From G965276765 sp965276765 (GTDB taxonomy: Bacteria > Actinomycetota > Acidimicrobiia > Acidimicrobiales > Palsa-688), in NCBI GenBank assembly GCA_965276765.1, contig OZ255627.1, forward strand, positions 2,666,001-2,730,000: DNA of 64,000 bases, in the 5' to 3' direction. The notes beneath the pieces were generated by a model that did no database searches, was not told where the DNA came from, and saw nothing but the letters and a program-made list of their open reading frames with translations. Below, piece by piece: positions 33,835 to 43,003 of the stretch (position 1 is its first letter; every line of letters starts with the position of its first letter). A program made the translations under genes and the position numbers.

Positions 33835-35469
33835 TGGCGCGCTTGTCTTTCGCCGGCGCCAGAACCGTGTCAGGGCGGTCTCGGCGCCGATCACGGCCGC
33901 GGGTGGCAGCAGCACGAGCAACGGCAGTTGGTACCGGTAGCTGAATCCCGTGACGAGGGCGGGGCTGACGATGAGGACGGCGGCGGTGGCGGCGAGCAAA
34001 AGGGCCGCCCAGCGCGCCTGGCGCAGGCGTGGTGGGCCCCGCCGACGGATCAGGCCGGCGGCGGCGATGAGGGCGGCGGCCAGGCAGCCCAACAGGACCG
34101 GGCCTTGGGTGTAGACGACGGACTGGTAGGCCCGCAGTGGTTTCGTCAGCCCCACGTCCACGTGCGGCCGGATCCGCTTCCCGTCGAAGGAGGTCCGGGC
34201 GAAGCTGACGTGAAGCTTGTCGCGGCTGGTGTGGAGCTGGTTCCCGGGGAAGCGCCACCGCTGCAGGTCGACCCGGTCCGACGACATCTGTCGGCCGGGT
34301 GAGAAGTAGTGCAACACGTCGGTCCACACGGCTTTGACGTAGTCAGCGGGTTGGTTCTCGATGACCTTGATCGAGAAGCGCTCGGCCAGCTGGTTTCTCT
34401 GGTAATGGGTCCCGAGGTGGCCCTGGTAGAGGCGGGACCTCCCGGCCCACACGAAGAACTCGTCGTTCTGGGGTCGCTTGGCGACCGGGGACAAGGGGCA
34501 GAGCCGTTGCTCCTCGTAGGTCAGGGTGTAGTCGCAGGTGACAAACGGGGCTACTCGGCCGTACAGGTAGATGCCGTTGTAGTCGGAGAAGGCGAAGTGG
34601 CCGTTGGTGAGCGAGTACCAGCTGCCGTAGCCGATCAGCACGATGGCGGCGACGGCGATGCCCGAGAGCAGGGGGCGCCAAGCCCAGCGCAGGAGCAGGT
34701 AGACGGCAGCGATGATAAGGACGGGCAGTGCCGCGGTGCGCGTCAGGGTGGCGGCGGCGAAGAACAGGGCGGCAAGTGCCCCCTGCCACGCTCGGGGCCG
34801 GGGACGCCAGAGGATGAGGAGGAGCCCGGCAACCAGCAGGACGTCGAGGAGGGTCTCGGACAGGATGAACTGCTCGATGTCGAGTTGGTAGCCGTCGAGG
34901 AGAATCGGCAGCGTCCCGATGGCAGCCAACCATCGGCGGACACCGAGCCGGACGAGTAAGACATAGAGCGCAACGGCAAGCCCGAGACCGAAGACGTGCT
35001 GGGCGATCGTCACAGAGACGAGGGCCCCGGTCGGCGAAAGAGCCCGGAGCAGCACGGCATATCCGATGGGGTGCCACCGGCCTGGAATCAGCGTCCGCGC
35101 GTTGTGGAGGTACAAGAACGAGTCGCCGTAGAACTCGAGCGCCGGCTGGTAGGCGAGACCCACGAGCACCCGGAGCCCAGCGCCGATGGCGAGGACGACG
35201 CCGAAGACCACGTTGGCCCGGCAGCAGCGCCCCGTGGCGGCGAGAGAACGCCGGGCCCAGCCTGCGTCCTTCGCAGCGGCCCCGGAGGGAGCAGCGGCGC
35301 CGCCGGAGGGAGCAGTGGCGGCGGCCTGGGCAGCGGCGGCTGAAGCGGCGGCGGCCGGAGCCGCGTCGCTACGAGTGGCACCGAAGATCCGGGAGCGCAG
35401 GCTGGGGGCGGATGAGTCGGCGGGTTCTGGTAGGCGGGCCCGCCCCCTGGCCGGCCCTCTTGTCTTCAC
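33826..35469 (-). CDS. Polytopic membrane protein, GT-C glycosyltransferase-like
   Basis: 547 residues with a ~90-residue Ala-rich cytoplasmic N-terminus, then about 10-11 membrane helices. The first extracytoplasmic loop contains EFYGDSFLYLHNA with an acidic residue in the position of the catalytic Asp of GT-C enzymes (PMT/ArnT types), and a further loop PGRWHPIGYAVLLRAL. A large soluble loop (around residues 290-430) is present. GTG start at 35469. The methyltransferase gene lies 10 bp upstream on the same strand, so it joins that operon. Confidence 0.65.
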   Translation of the reverse strand: MKTRGPARGRARLPEPADSSAPSLRSRIFGATRSDAAPAAAASAAAAQAAATAPSGGAAAPSGAAAKDAGWARRSLAATGRCCRANVVFGVVLAIGAGLRVLVGLAYQPALEFYGDSFLYLHNARTLIPGRWHPIGYAVLLRALSPTGALVSVTIAQHVFGLGLAVALYVLLVRLGVRRWLAAIGTLPILLDGYQLDIEQFILSETLLDVLLVAGLLLILWRPRPRAWQGALAALFFAAATLTRTAALPVLIIAAVYLLLRWAWRPLLSGIAVAAIVLIGYGSWYSLTNGHFAFSDYNGIYLYGRVAPFVTCDYTLTYEEQRLCPLSPVAKRPQNDEFFVWAGRSRLYQGHLGTHYQRNQLAERFSIKVIENQPADYVKAVWTDVLHYFSPGRQMSSDRVDLQRWRFPGNQLHTSRDKLHVSFARTSFDGKRIRPHVDVGLTKPLRAYQSVVYTQGPVLLGCLAAALIAAAGLIRRRGPPRLRQARWAALLLAATAAVLIVSPALVTGFSYRYQLPLLVLLPPAAVIGAETALTRFWRRRKTSAPSP

Positions 35470-35479
35470 GCCGAGTCGC

Positions 35480-36253
35480 TCATCCGCCCGGGACGCGGGC
35501 CACGCAGATGATGGACTGGCCGAACGGAGGCGTCATGACTCGTTCGAGGGCCCGGGTTGTCGGTATCAGCAGACGGTCATAGAGCTTGACGAGCCGGGGG
35601 TCGGGGTATCCGGCCCCGCCTCTGCGTACGGCCAGCCACCACGCCATACCGCCGAGGAGGTTCACCGGCTTGAGGTGCTCGATGCTCAGTCCAGCGCGGT
35701 CCACGGCGCCCCGAAGGGTCTTCGGCGTGTACCGGCGGACATGACCGACTCGGCGATCGAAGTCACCGTAGAGGGCAGGGTAGGCCGGCACCCAGATCAC
35801 GAGTCGACCACCGGGGCTAACCACCGCCGCCAGGTTGCGCAGGGCAGCGACGTCGTCATCGACGTGCTCGAGGACGTTCATGGCCACCACGGTGTCAAGG
35901 GGTGGGTCGACCTCGACCGGCCCGGGAAGAGCGAGGTGGACCACATCGACTTCGGGCCGGTCGGCGAACCGCTCCCGCAGCCGGTCGAGCAACCATGGCT
36001 CGGTGTCACTCACTACAAGGCGGTCGAGGTCGCCGAGTGCGGCGGCGAAGTCGCCCAGACCCGACCCGACCTCCAGCACGGCCCGCCCGCAGTGCGGGGC
36101 CACCAGGTCGAGCTCGTATTGGCGGTACCGCTCGGCGTTCTCACCGCCGAGGTGATTCTCGAGGATGCCCGGAGGGGCCGGTGGAGGTCCGGCAACCCGG
36201 CTCCCGTCGGCGGCTACGGGCATGTGGGAATCGGGGATTTGGGGTGGGCTCAT
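35480..36253 (-). CDS. Class I SAM methyltransferase
   Basis: A 257-residue methyltransferase with SAM motif AVLEVGSGLGDFAAAL, an acidic post-II residue (VSDTEPWL), VVAMNVLEHVDDD and SPGGRLVIWVPAYPALYG. The RRYTPKTLRG segment is typical of methyltransferases in polysaccharide and lipid glycan clusters. The ATG (36253) overlaps the stop of the upstream glycosyltransferase (ATGA). The N-terminal extension visible on the open frame is the shadow of that gene. Confidence 0.85.
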   Translation of the reverse strand: MSPPQIPDSHMPVAADGSRVAGPPPAPPGILENHLGGENAERYRQYELDLVAPHCGRAVLEVGSGLGDFAAALGDLDRLVVSDTEPWLLDRLRERFADRPEVDVVHLALPGPVEVDPPLDTVVAMNVLEHVDDDVAALRNLAAVVSPGGRLVIWVPAYPALYGDFDRRVGHVRRYTPKTLRGAVDRAGLSIEHLKPVNLLGGMAWWLAVRRGGAGYPDPRLVKLYDRLLIPTTRALERVMTPPFGQSIICVARVPGG

Positions 36254-37671
36254 CGTTCCGTTCCTTGGATGGAGCCGGTTTCGGCCGGTCGGGCGAGGCC
36301 GTTGGCGCTCTGGTCGCCGCTGCCGTTGGCGCTCTGGTCGCCGGCGCGCTCGGAGAGAGCGCCCTTGCCGTTGACGTGGGCGACGGGCTCTTCGCTTGTC
36401 ACGTCGCTCTCTGTCGGCGGGATCACCGAAGCGGGCCCGGGTTCGACGGTCCGGATCTCCGTAAGGGAGAGGGAGGCGAACACAGTCTCGATCCCGACGA
36501 CCATCAACGAGAGAGCGAGCAGGGCCGGCTTCATCTCGTTCATCGGCCCACGCGAGTGGCGGAGCCACTTGCCGAGCACGTAGGTGTCGAGGGCGAGCCC
36601 GGCGGCGAAGGTGGCACCGCCTGCGATCAGGCCGTTGTGCGGCGAGGAGTTCCGTTCGACCCATCGGGTGGCGCGGCCCGTTCTCGGCTCATAGCCCTGG
36701 GCCCTTCCGTGGGTCGTCGCCATGAGCCCGAAGACGCTCGCGCTCGACCCGGCGACGGTCAGCAGCGAGAGCAGGGCCGAGACGTGCATGTCCAACCGGT
36801 GAGAGCCGATCCGGAAGCGGCCCGGGATCACGATTACCTGGCCGGCCAAGCCGATTCCGAAGGCGATGCCACCCGGTCCGACGAACAAGGTGCCAGGGGA
36901 GCGCAGGAGCATGAAGCGGAGGTGGCGCCAACCGTCGGGCCACGACCGCAGCTTCGACTCCCCGTGGCGCGGATAGTAGGTGATCGGGATCTCGGTGATC
37001 ATGAGGCGGGCCTCGGCCGCGGCGATCACCATCTCCGATGCAAGCTCCATCCCAGGGGACACCAGGCGCATCCGCTCGACGGCCTCGGACGTAAAGGCCC
37101 GCATGCCGCAGTGGGCGTCGGACGTCCTCAGCGAGAACAGCACGTTCAGGACGCCGGTGAGGACGGGGTTCCCCACATACCGATGCAGCCACGGCATGGC
37201 ACCCGGCAGGATCTCACCGGAGAACCGAGACCCCTGGACGTAGTCGTACCCGGCCTGCAAGGGGCGCACGAATTCTCCGAGCGCGGTGAAGTCGTACGAG
37301 CCGTCGGAGTCGCCCATGACGATGTAGCGGCCGCGGGCCTCGGCGAAGCCCCGTCGGTAGGCAGCCCCGTAGCCTCGCTCGGGCTCGTGGACCACCCGGG
37401 CGCCGGCCGCTTCCGCTATCTCAACCGAACCGTCGCTGGACCCGTTGTCGCAGATCACGACCTCGCCGGAAAGCCCGGCGAGCGTCAGTCCCTCGAGCGC
37501 CTGAGCGACGCAGACGCCCACGCTGGACGCCTCGTTGAGGCACGGCATGACGACCGAGACCTCGGGCCCACGCTCGCTCGTAGCGGGAGCCGACCCATTC
37601 CCGACTGTCACGGGGTGAGGTGTTGCTCTGCGCCAACTGGCGGACCGACCCCTGGCGAACACGGCCAGCAC
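36250..37671 (-). CDS. GT2 glycosyltransferase, dolichyl-phosphate-mannose-synthase-like
   Basis: A 473-residue GT-A glycosyltransferase. The N-terminal GT2 domain (about 38-270) has VSVVMPCLNEASSV, VVICDNGSSDGS, and the metal site GDSDGSYDF; the fingerprint FRTSDAHCGMRAF-like segment (LRTSDAHCGMRAF) is characteristic of polyprenyl-phosphate sugar synthases. Residues ~275-430 hold about four membrane helices. The C-terminal tail contains a repeated DQSANG motif. GTG start. Co-transcribed with the methyltransferase. It likely makes a polyprenyl-phosphate sugar used by the neighbouring GT-C enzymes. Confidence 0.85.
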   Translation of the reverse strand: MLAVFARGRSASWRRATPHPVTVGNGSAPATSERGPEVSVVMPCLNEASSVGVCVAQALEGLTLAGLSGEVVICDNGSSDGSVEIAEAAGARVVHEPERGYGAAYRRGFAEARGRYIVMGDSDGSYDFTALGEFVRPLQAGYDYVQGSRFSGEILPGAMPWLHRYVGNPVLTGVLNVLFSLRTSDAHCGMRAFTSEAVERMRLVSPGMELASEMVIAAAEARLMITEIPITYYPRHGESKLRSWPDGWRHLRFMLLRSPGTLFVGPGGIAFGIGLAGQVIVIPGRFRIGSHRLDMHVSALLSLLTVAGSSASVFGLMATTHGRAQGYEPRTGRATRWVERNSSPHNGLIAGGATFAAGLALDTYVLGKWLRHSRGPMNEMKPALLALSLMVVGIETVFASLSLTEIRTVEPGPASVIPPTESDVTSEEPVAHVNGKGALSERAGDQSANGSGDQSANGLARPAETGSIQGTER

Positions 37672-37732
37672 ACTACCCGGCCGGGACCTGCACGCCAGTC
37701 ACGGCGTCATGAACCGGCCACCTGGCGGGACC

Positions 37733-39643
37733 CTAGTCAAGATAGGCGACGAGATCGAGGAGCAACTGGACCGTGCCAGCGGCGTTCTCACTCACGTGCA
37801 TGGACACCTTGCCGAGGTTCGTTCCGGTGCCGAGCCCGAGGACAACCTGATTGACGCTGGGTTCCCCCCGATCGTTGAAGTACACGCCGACGGTCCCGTC
37901 ACCGGCGGTCCCTGCCGGGTAGGCGCTGACCAGGCCGTTGTAGTCCGAAGCCGGCACCGAGAGGTTCCCGACGACCCCGACGGCAGTGTCGGGGATGTGG
38001 GGATGGCCCGTGACGTCGACAGTGACAATGGCGCCGGCCGGGATCGGGCCGACCGGAGCTCCGGGGATACCGCTGCCGTCGCGGGTGTCGAGGACCCGGA
38101 TCGGGGTGAGCGGGACGAGGTTGGCGCCCGCCGGCCACGCCCGGGCGCTCGTGCCATCGGAGCGGTCAGCGCTTCTCGTGGGGGCTCTGGGGTCCTCGGT
38201 AGGCCCGGGTGGCGGGTCGGTAGGTGCCAGAGCGGCCCCGAGGCGCGTCGACGCCAGGCGCCGAGCGACGCGTCGGCCGGCCACGACGCCGACGCTTCGC
38301 GGGCGGCCAGGAGCATCGTGGACGGCGGGCGATGCCCCCGGCTCGGCGCGCTCCGTCGAGGACTCCGGCCCGGCGGCCTCCGGAGCGACGGTCGCCCAGG
38401 CCGTCAGGGCGCGTGCCGGGAGACGGGCCACCGTGCGGGGCGTTGCCAACAGACGGTCTCGGGCTTGTACTTCGACCTCGACGGTCAGGGGTGGGGTACC
38501 TCGCTCCGAGAACCAGCTCACCCCGACGCAATGGAGGTCCCACTCGATGCGGTAGCGGCCCGGTTCGTAGGGGGTCCACAATCCGGCCGTCACCGTGACC
38601 ACGTGGCCCGGCTCGACCACGCCCGGCAGGAGGGTCGCATCGCCGTCGCGCAGCAGAACCCCGTGCTCGGCGTGGACCCAGTGGTAGCCGAGCTCGACCC
38701 GGCCAGTGTCGCGTCCTGTCGTGCGCCATCTCAGCGCCGAGGTGTTCTCGATCTCCAGTCGTGCGGTGTAGCCGCGGTTGGCCAGGACCCTCTCGGGTGT
38801 GGTGTGCGATCGGTAGGACGCAGCGAAGAGGTCGGCGTTGGGACGGTAGCGGGCGATGGATGCCTGGAGGCGGTCGATGGACACCGGCGGCCCCTCGTCG
38901 GGTGCGTTGGTCGCCGCAGCCTTCGCCGCTCGGGCGAGCGCCTCTTGCCCCGGCCGTCGCTCGATCACCGTGGCGTCGAGGGCCACGATCTCGGCGGTCG
39001 ACTCGTAGTCCTCCCAGAGGTAGTACTCCTCGCACGAAGGTGCGGGGTGACCCTGGTAGCGGGCCACCTTTCGCTCGCGGGCGGAGCGGTCGCGCAGGAC
39101 GAAGTCGAGGTGGTAGATGGCCGTGTCCCCATCTTCGAGGACACGCCCCTCGCCTTCGACGTCGATAGGACTGTGAAGGCGGCCACGGTGGGAGAAGACG
39201 CTTCCGACCCGACGGATCAGCCGCAGCCGCGGGTTGGGGTGCCAGGGAAACGTCGCGAGCCAGCCGTACCCACCTTCCGGCCGGCGTACGACCCAGCGCT
39301 CGGCTTGCCAGTAATGCGTGACATCACGGTCACCGAGGAGCTCGTCGATGCGGTCGGGAAATCCGGGCGCAAGCACCTCGTCGTCGTCGAGCCACAGGAC
39401 CCACTCGCCTCGGGCCGACCGCAGTCCCCAGTCCATGGCGACCTCGATGAACGGCGGGTGCTCGACCACCTGGACCCGGTCGGCTACCCGGCGGGCGAGG
39501 CGCACGGTCTCGTCGTCGCTGGCCTCGTCCACAAGGAGAGCGATCTCGTCGGCGTACTCTCGAGCGAGCGTCGCCCAGCGTTCCAGCCGGTCGGAGGAAT
39601 TGGCGGTGATGCCGACGACGCTCAGCCGGGGTCGCGAGCTCAC
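37733..39643 (-). CDS. GT2 glycosyltransferase fused to beta-rich surface-type domains
   Basis: 636 residues. Residues 1-230 are a GT2 domain (LSVVGITANSSDRL; metal site WLDDDEVL with Asp86-88; RLIRRVGSVFSHRGRLHSP). Residues ~270-400 form an Ig-like beta domain (ALRWRTTGRDTGRVELGYHW, PYEPGRYRIEWDLHCVG), similar to carbohydrate-binding modules in glycan export proteins. After an Ala/Pro linker, the last ~120 residues (RVLDTRDGSG onward, LNLSV-like strands) match a domain usually found on secreted actinobacterial proteins. GTG start. The fusion of a cytosolic transferase with a surface-type domain is unusual. Confidence 0.8.
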   Translation of the reverse strand: MSSRPRLSVVGITANSSDRLERWATLAREYADEIALLVDEASDDETVRLARRVADRVQVVEHPPFIEVAMDWGLRSARGEWVLWLDDDEVLAPGFPDRIDELLGDRDVTHYWQAERWVVRRPEGGYGWLATFPWHPNPRLRLIRRVGSVFSHRGRLHSPIDVEGEGRVLEDGDTAIYHLDFVLRDRSARERKVARYQGHPAPSCEEYYLWEDYESTAEIVALDATVIERRPGQEALARAAKAAATNAPDEGPPVSIDRLQASIARYRPNADLFAASYRSHTTPERVLANRGYTARLEIENTSALRWRTTGRDTGRVELGYHWVHAEHGVLLRDGDATLLPGVVEPGHVVTVTAGLWTPYEPGRYRIEWDLHCVGVSWFSERGTPPLTVEVEVQARDRLLATPRTVARLPARALTAWATVAPEAAGPESSTERAEPGASPAVHDAPGRPRSVGVVAGRRVARRLASTRLGAALAPTDPPPGPTEDPRAPTRSADRSDGTSARAWPAGANLVPLTPIRVLDTRDGSGIPGAPVGPIPAGAIVTVDVTGHPHIPDTAVGVVGNLSVPASDYNGLVSAYPAGTAGDGTVGVYFNDRGEPSVNQVVLGLGTGTNLGKVSMHVSENAAGTVQLLLDLVAYLD

Positions 39644-39811
39644 AGCCGAGGAGGCTACCGGCGCCGAGACGGGGGGAAATTCCTCGTCGGTGGGATTGTG
39701 CTCCCGCTCGTCAGGGGAAAGGGCATCGTTGGGCTCGCCGCCCTCCTCGTAAGGGCCGACGCGTCGGAGGTGGTGACCAAGACCGAAGCGCCCGGATCCA
39801 CAAGCGTGCGG

Positions 39812-40552
39812 TCATTTCGGGCGCCGGGCCAAGAAGACGAACTCTCGCCCGGGCCGATCGGGAGCGTCGCGGATTTCATCCACGACGTAGCCGTGGGCGA
39901 CCAACGAGGCCTCGACCTCTCGGCGCGGCCGGAAGCGCAGGGTTGAGTCCGATGTCAGGACCTCCCCGTCGGAGGCGAACACCCACGTCCCCTGGAAGCT
40001 CACCAGCGGCCCGTTGATATCGGTCACATCGACCCAGCTCTCGACGGGACCGACGCCGCTGACCTCGGTGGTCTTGTGCGAAGCGGTCCGGTTCCAGGCC
40101 TGCCAGGCCCGGTAGGCGGGGTCGCGGGTCTCGAAGACGAGATGGCCGCCGGGTCGCAAGGCGTCGTAGATGCCGCGCAAGGTCTTCTTCCAGTCCACGG
40201 GGTCGACGATCGCTTGGGCGACATTTGCGGTCATCGTCACGAGGTCGACTTGCATCGGGGGCAGGCTGCTTGCGTCGCCGTGGAGCCAATGTACGCGTGG
40301 CGCACCAGGCTTGGCGCGTGCCACCCCGAGGGAGCTGCCTGAGGGGTCGACGCCGGTTACCTCGAGGCCGAGAGCGGCGAGACGCAGCGCCAAGGTCCCT
40401 GTCCCGCAGCCCACGTCGAGCACGTTGGAGGCGCCGAGCTCGTCCGCGATGGCGACGTAGGCGTCGAGGTCGATGCGGTCAGGGTCGAGTGGGTCGTAGA
40501 TCGCCGCGAGACGCGGGTGGTCGAAGATGGCGTCCGGCATGGCGCCGACCAT
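39812..40552 (-). CDS. SAM-dependent methyltransferase
   Basis: A 246-residue class I methyltransferase. Motif I is NVLDVGCGTGTLALRLA, followed by VTGVDPSGSSL and LRPGGHLVFETRDP; the remainder is typical of Methyltransf_25 proteins. ATG 40552 or 40540. It is upstream of the GT2 fusion on the same strand, with a gap of about 170 bp. The substrate cannot be told; general metabolite or glycan methylation are both possible. Confidence 0.85.
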   Translation of the reverse strand: MVGAMPDAIFDHPRLAAIYDPLDPDRIDLDAYVAIADELGASNVLDVGCGTGTLALRLAALGLEVTGVDPSGSSLGVARAKPGAPRVHWLHGDASSLPPMQVDLVTMTANVAQAIVDPVDWKKTLRGIYDALRPGGHLVFETRDPAYRAWQAWNRTASHKTTEVSGVGPVESWVDVTDINGPLVSFQGTWVFASDGEVLTSDSTLRFRPRREVEASLVAHGYVVDEIRDAPDRPGREFVFLARRPK

Positions 40553-40575
40553 AAACGGGAACGGCCGCCGGGTGT

Positions 40576-41079
40576 CTAGATCTCGGCACCGTCAGGTTGC
40601 TCCAGGCGCAGGCGAATCACGCAGCGCGTTCCCGTCGCAGCGGATGGATAGGACACGGTTCCGCCGTGGGCGGCCACAAGGGCCATGGTGGCGGGGATGC
40701 CGGTGCCGATCTCGGTGGGAAGGTCGTGTCCACCCGCCGCCGTCGTGATGGCCCCGATGACGAGCACGGGCAGCCCCCCATGGGTGCCGGGCGGGTTGTG
40801 GCCGAAATCCGGTCGCAGCGTCCATGCACTGATCGACGCCAGGGTCAGGATGTTATCGACAGTCCGTGCGAGCCTTGCCGACTCAGACACGATCCCTCTC
40901 AACAGACGATTCTCCGACTCGGCGTCCCAATCCACGGCCGGTTGCAGCAGACTCGAGGCGTTTCCGAGAATCGTCGTGAGCGGTGTCCGCAAACTGTGGC
41001 TCAGCGCCCCCGGCCGATCGGACAGGCCGCCATCGACGGCAGAGCAGCTCTGGCGGTCGTCGGCCAGATAGCCGGCCAC
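40576..41079 (-). pseudogene. Histidine kinase remnant (KdpD-like), internally deleted
   Basis: The frame encodes a DHp helix with a phosphorylatable His28 (LSHSLRTPLTTILGNASSLLQ is the H-box, here cited as two parts: LSHSLRTPLTTIL and GNASSLLQ) and the end of a HATPase domain (GTGIPATMALVAAHGGTV with a final strand GTRCVIRLRL). The N and G1 boxes that bind ATP, normally between them, are missing, as are sensor and membrane parts upstream. The H-box wording is closest to KdpD. No start with a ribosome site was found. It is most likely a decayed gene with an in-frame internal deletion. Confidence 0.65.
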
Positions 41080-41294
41080 GCAGTCGCCGCAGTCGCCGCA
41101 GTCGAACCGCTGGCTCGCCGAGCCGGTCAGAGAAATGCGGTACCGATTCCCGGTTCCACAGGGCGCTCCCGCTGTTCGTCGAGCACCCTGCGGGCGTCAG
41201 GCTCCAACGACCTCTCCCGGTAGGACTGAACGCCCACGACTACCCCCCGGATTCCGTGCTGCTCGTTCCCCCCAACGATACGCAATCGTGGAGA

Positions 41295-41705
41295 TCAGGG
41301 GACGGCGGCGACTGCCTCAACTTCGACGAGTTGGTCGGGATAGCCGAGCACGGCGACCCCCAGCAGGGTGCTGGGAACGTCGTGCTGACCGAAAGCCTTG
41401 CTGATCACCTCCCACGCTGCCAAGAGGTCGTGGCGCCGGTCGCTGGCGACGTAGACGGTCGTCTTCACAACATCGGTCAGACTTGCGCCTGCGGCTTGGA
41501 GGGCCGTCGCCAAGTTGGCGACCACCTGCTCGGCCTGTCGGGCCACGTCGCCGACGGCGACGGTGGCACCAGTCTCGTCGAGGGGACAGGCGCCGGCGGT
41601 GAAGATCAGCCGGGACGCGTCGCGCACCGCAGCGGCGTAGGCGTACGGGGCGCGGTCGGTGAGCTGGGATGACCGGATCAGCTCGACAGGGGACGGTGTG
41701 GTCAT
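41295..41705 (-). CDS. RidA/YjgF-family protein
   Basis: A 136-residue single-domain YjgF/YER057c/UK114 protein. The fold is clear from LIFTAGACPLDETG, QAEQVVANLATALQAAGASLTDVVKTTVYV and VEVEAVA at the end. In canonical RidA enamine/imine deaminases an Arg near residue 105 binds the substrate carboxylate; here the aligned segment reads DVPSTLLGV and lacks the Arg, so this is probably not a classic 2-aminoacrylate deaminase. ATG 41705. It stands alone between a kinase remnant and a hydrolase. Confidence 0.85.
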   Translation of the reverse strand: MTTPSPVELIRSSQLTDRAPYAYAAAVRDASRLIFTAGACPLDETGATVAVGDVARQAEQVVANLATALQAAGASLTDVVKTTVYVASDRRHDLLAAWEVISKAFGQHDVPSTLLGVAVLGYPDQLVEVEAVAAVP

Positions 41706-41764
41706 CTCGTCAGCCTCGCATGTCAGCGAGCAAGGGTTTGAATCTCTGCCGGGTTCAGCGGGCG

Positions 41765-42661
41765 TTACATAGGCGGAACGACCCCGCGTGCGAGCCAGGC
41801 CATGTTGTCGTGGATCTCGGCGACGGGCTCACGGGGGAGATGACCACCTTCGCGATCGATGACGGTCGTGGCCGTCGAGATGTTGTCGCTCAGCCACGTG
41901 CCGTGGGGGACAGGAACGGACTCGTCGAGGAGGCCGTAGGCCACGAGCACCGGGACGGTGATCCGCCGGGGGTCGAACCCCCACGGCTTGACGAAGGCCA
42001 GGGAGTCATCCACCCAGCCACCGATCCCTCGCGCCGCCTGCTCGGGCACAATCCTGGCGAACGCCTGGGCCGCTTCCGGTCGTTGTAGGAATTCGAGATC
42101 AACCTCCCCGAGCCCGTCGGCGAAGGTCCCGCTCGGGTCCGACGCGAGCTGCTGCACCATCTCGTGCTGTTGACGCTCGTACTCCACCGTGAGCACCTCC
42201 TCGCCGGCTTCGGACCATGCCACGTCCTGTTCGGCCTGGTCACTCATCCCGGCCGTCCAGTCGGAGCGACTCAGTCCGCCGTTCTCGTATGGCGCTAGCC
42301 CGGAGAGGCTCGCGGCGCGCTCAACCCTGCTCGACAGCAGGGCTGCACAGGCCAGTGCGTGCGGCCCCCCGCCCGAGCCTCCGACTACCCCGAACTGTTC
42401 GAGGCCGAGAGCATCGGCAACCGCCAGCACATCTGCGGCTTCGTCGGCCACGCTCCTTCCGGGGTGCCGGTCGGCTTGACCGTACCCGGCCCTATCGGTC
42501 GTGACGTAGAAGACGCCCGCGTCTTCGTATACGCGGTCATCGGGCCAGCGGCTGAACCGGCAACCCGGCGTGCCGTGCAAGCCGATGACCGGGTAGCCCC
42601 TGAGGTCACCGCCGATCTCGTAGGCGAGCTGGCGCCCGTCTGATGCCCTCACGGTCCTCAC
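41765..42661 (-). CDS. Alpha/beta-hydrolase
   Basis: About 298 residues with HGTPGCRFS at the oxyanion region, nucleophile GGSGGGP, acid in YGLLDESVP and catalytic His in EGGHLPRE. The TPG-type oxyanion element and substrate cap are like those of proline iminopeptidase-like and general esterases. The frame reaches a TTG at 42688; GTG 42661 was preferred, with GTG 42652 another option. The substrate is unknown. No co-transcribed partner is obvious. Confidence 0.85.
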   Translation of the reverse strand: MRTVRASDGRQLAYEIGGDLRGYPVIGLHGTPGCRFSRWPDDRVYEDAGVFYVTTDRAGYGQADRHPGRSVADEAADVLAVADALGLEQFGVVGGSGGGPHALACAALLSSRVERAASLSGLAPYENGGLSRSDWTAGMSDQAEQDVAWSEAGEEVLTVEYERQQHEMVQQLASDPSGTFADGLGEVDLEFLQRPEAAQAFARIVPEQAARGIGGWVDDSLAFVKPWGFDPRRITVPVLVAYGLLDESVPVPHGTWLSDNISTATTVIDREGGHLPREPVAEIHDNMAWLARGVVPPM

Positions 42662-43003
42662 GGAGCGCTCACGACCTCCGGCCCACAAGACCCAGCCCGT
42701 CCACCATGTCGGCGACCGTACCGCCTTCTCTCTTCATCAACGTCAGTGGCCTCAGCGCCAACATCCCTCGCCCTAGCCAAGCAACCGCCCCTTCGGTGCG
42801 TCAAGCGCAACGGAGGAGCTCACCCCGGGCATCGGTAGCCCCTTGACTTTCGGTCGTGCCGGCTCCTGACGCGCTCGGTGTCGAGTCGGTCGCGGTCGCG
42901 GGCGGGTTCGGCCGGGTAGACCGGGGCGCAGGCGTGCAGGTCCTCTACGGCAAGGACGGTTCAGCAGCCCCGGCTGTGGCAGTTGCCGCCAGGCGAGTCG
43001 GGC
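42662..43003. other. Intergenic region, no gene seen
   Basis: 342 bp upstream of the hydrolase gene. Only shadow frames; no repeats or promoter were recognised beyond the probable hydrolase promoter. Confidence 0.4.

Noticed and set aside
35186..37854. Very long plus-strand frames (465 and 650 codons) across the glycosyltransferase locus
   Set aside because: The minus strand carries three well-formed genes with conserved motifs and coupled starts.
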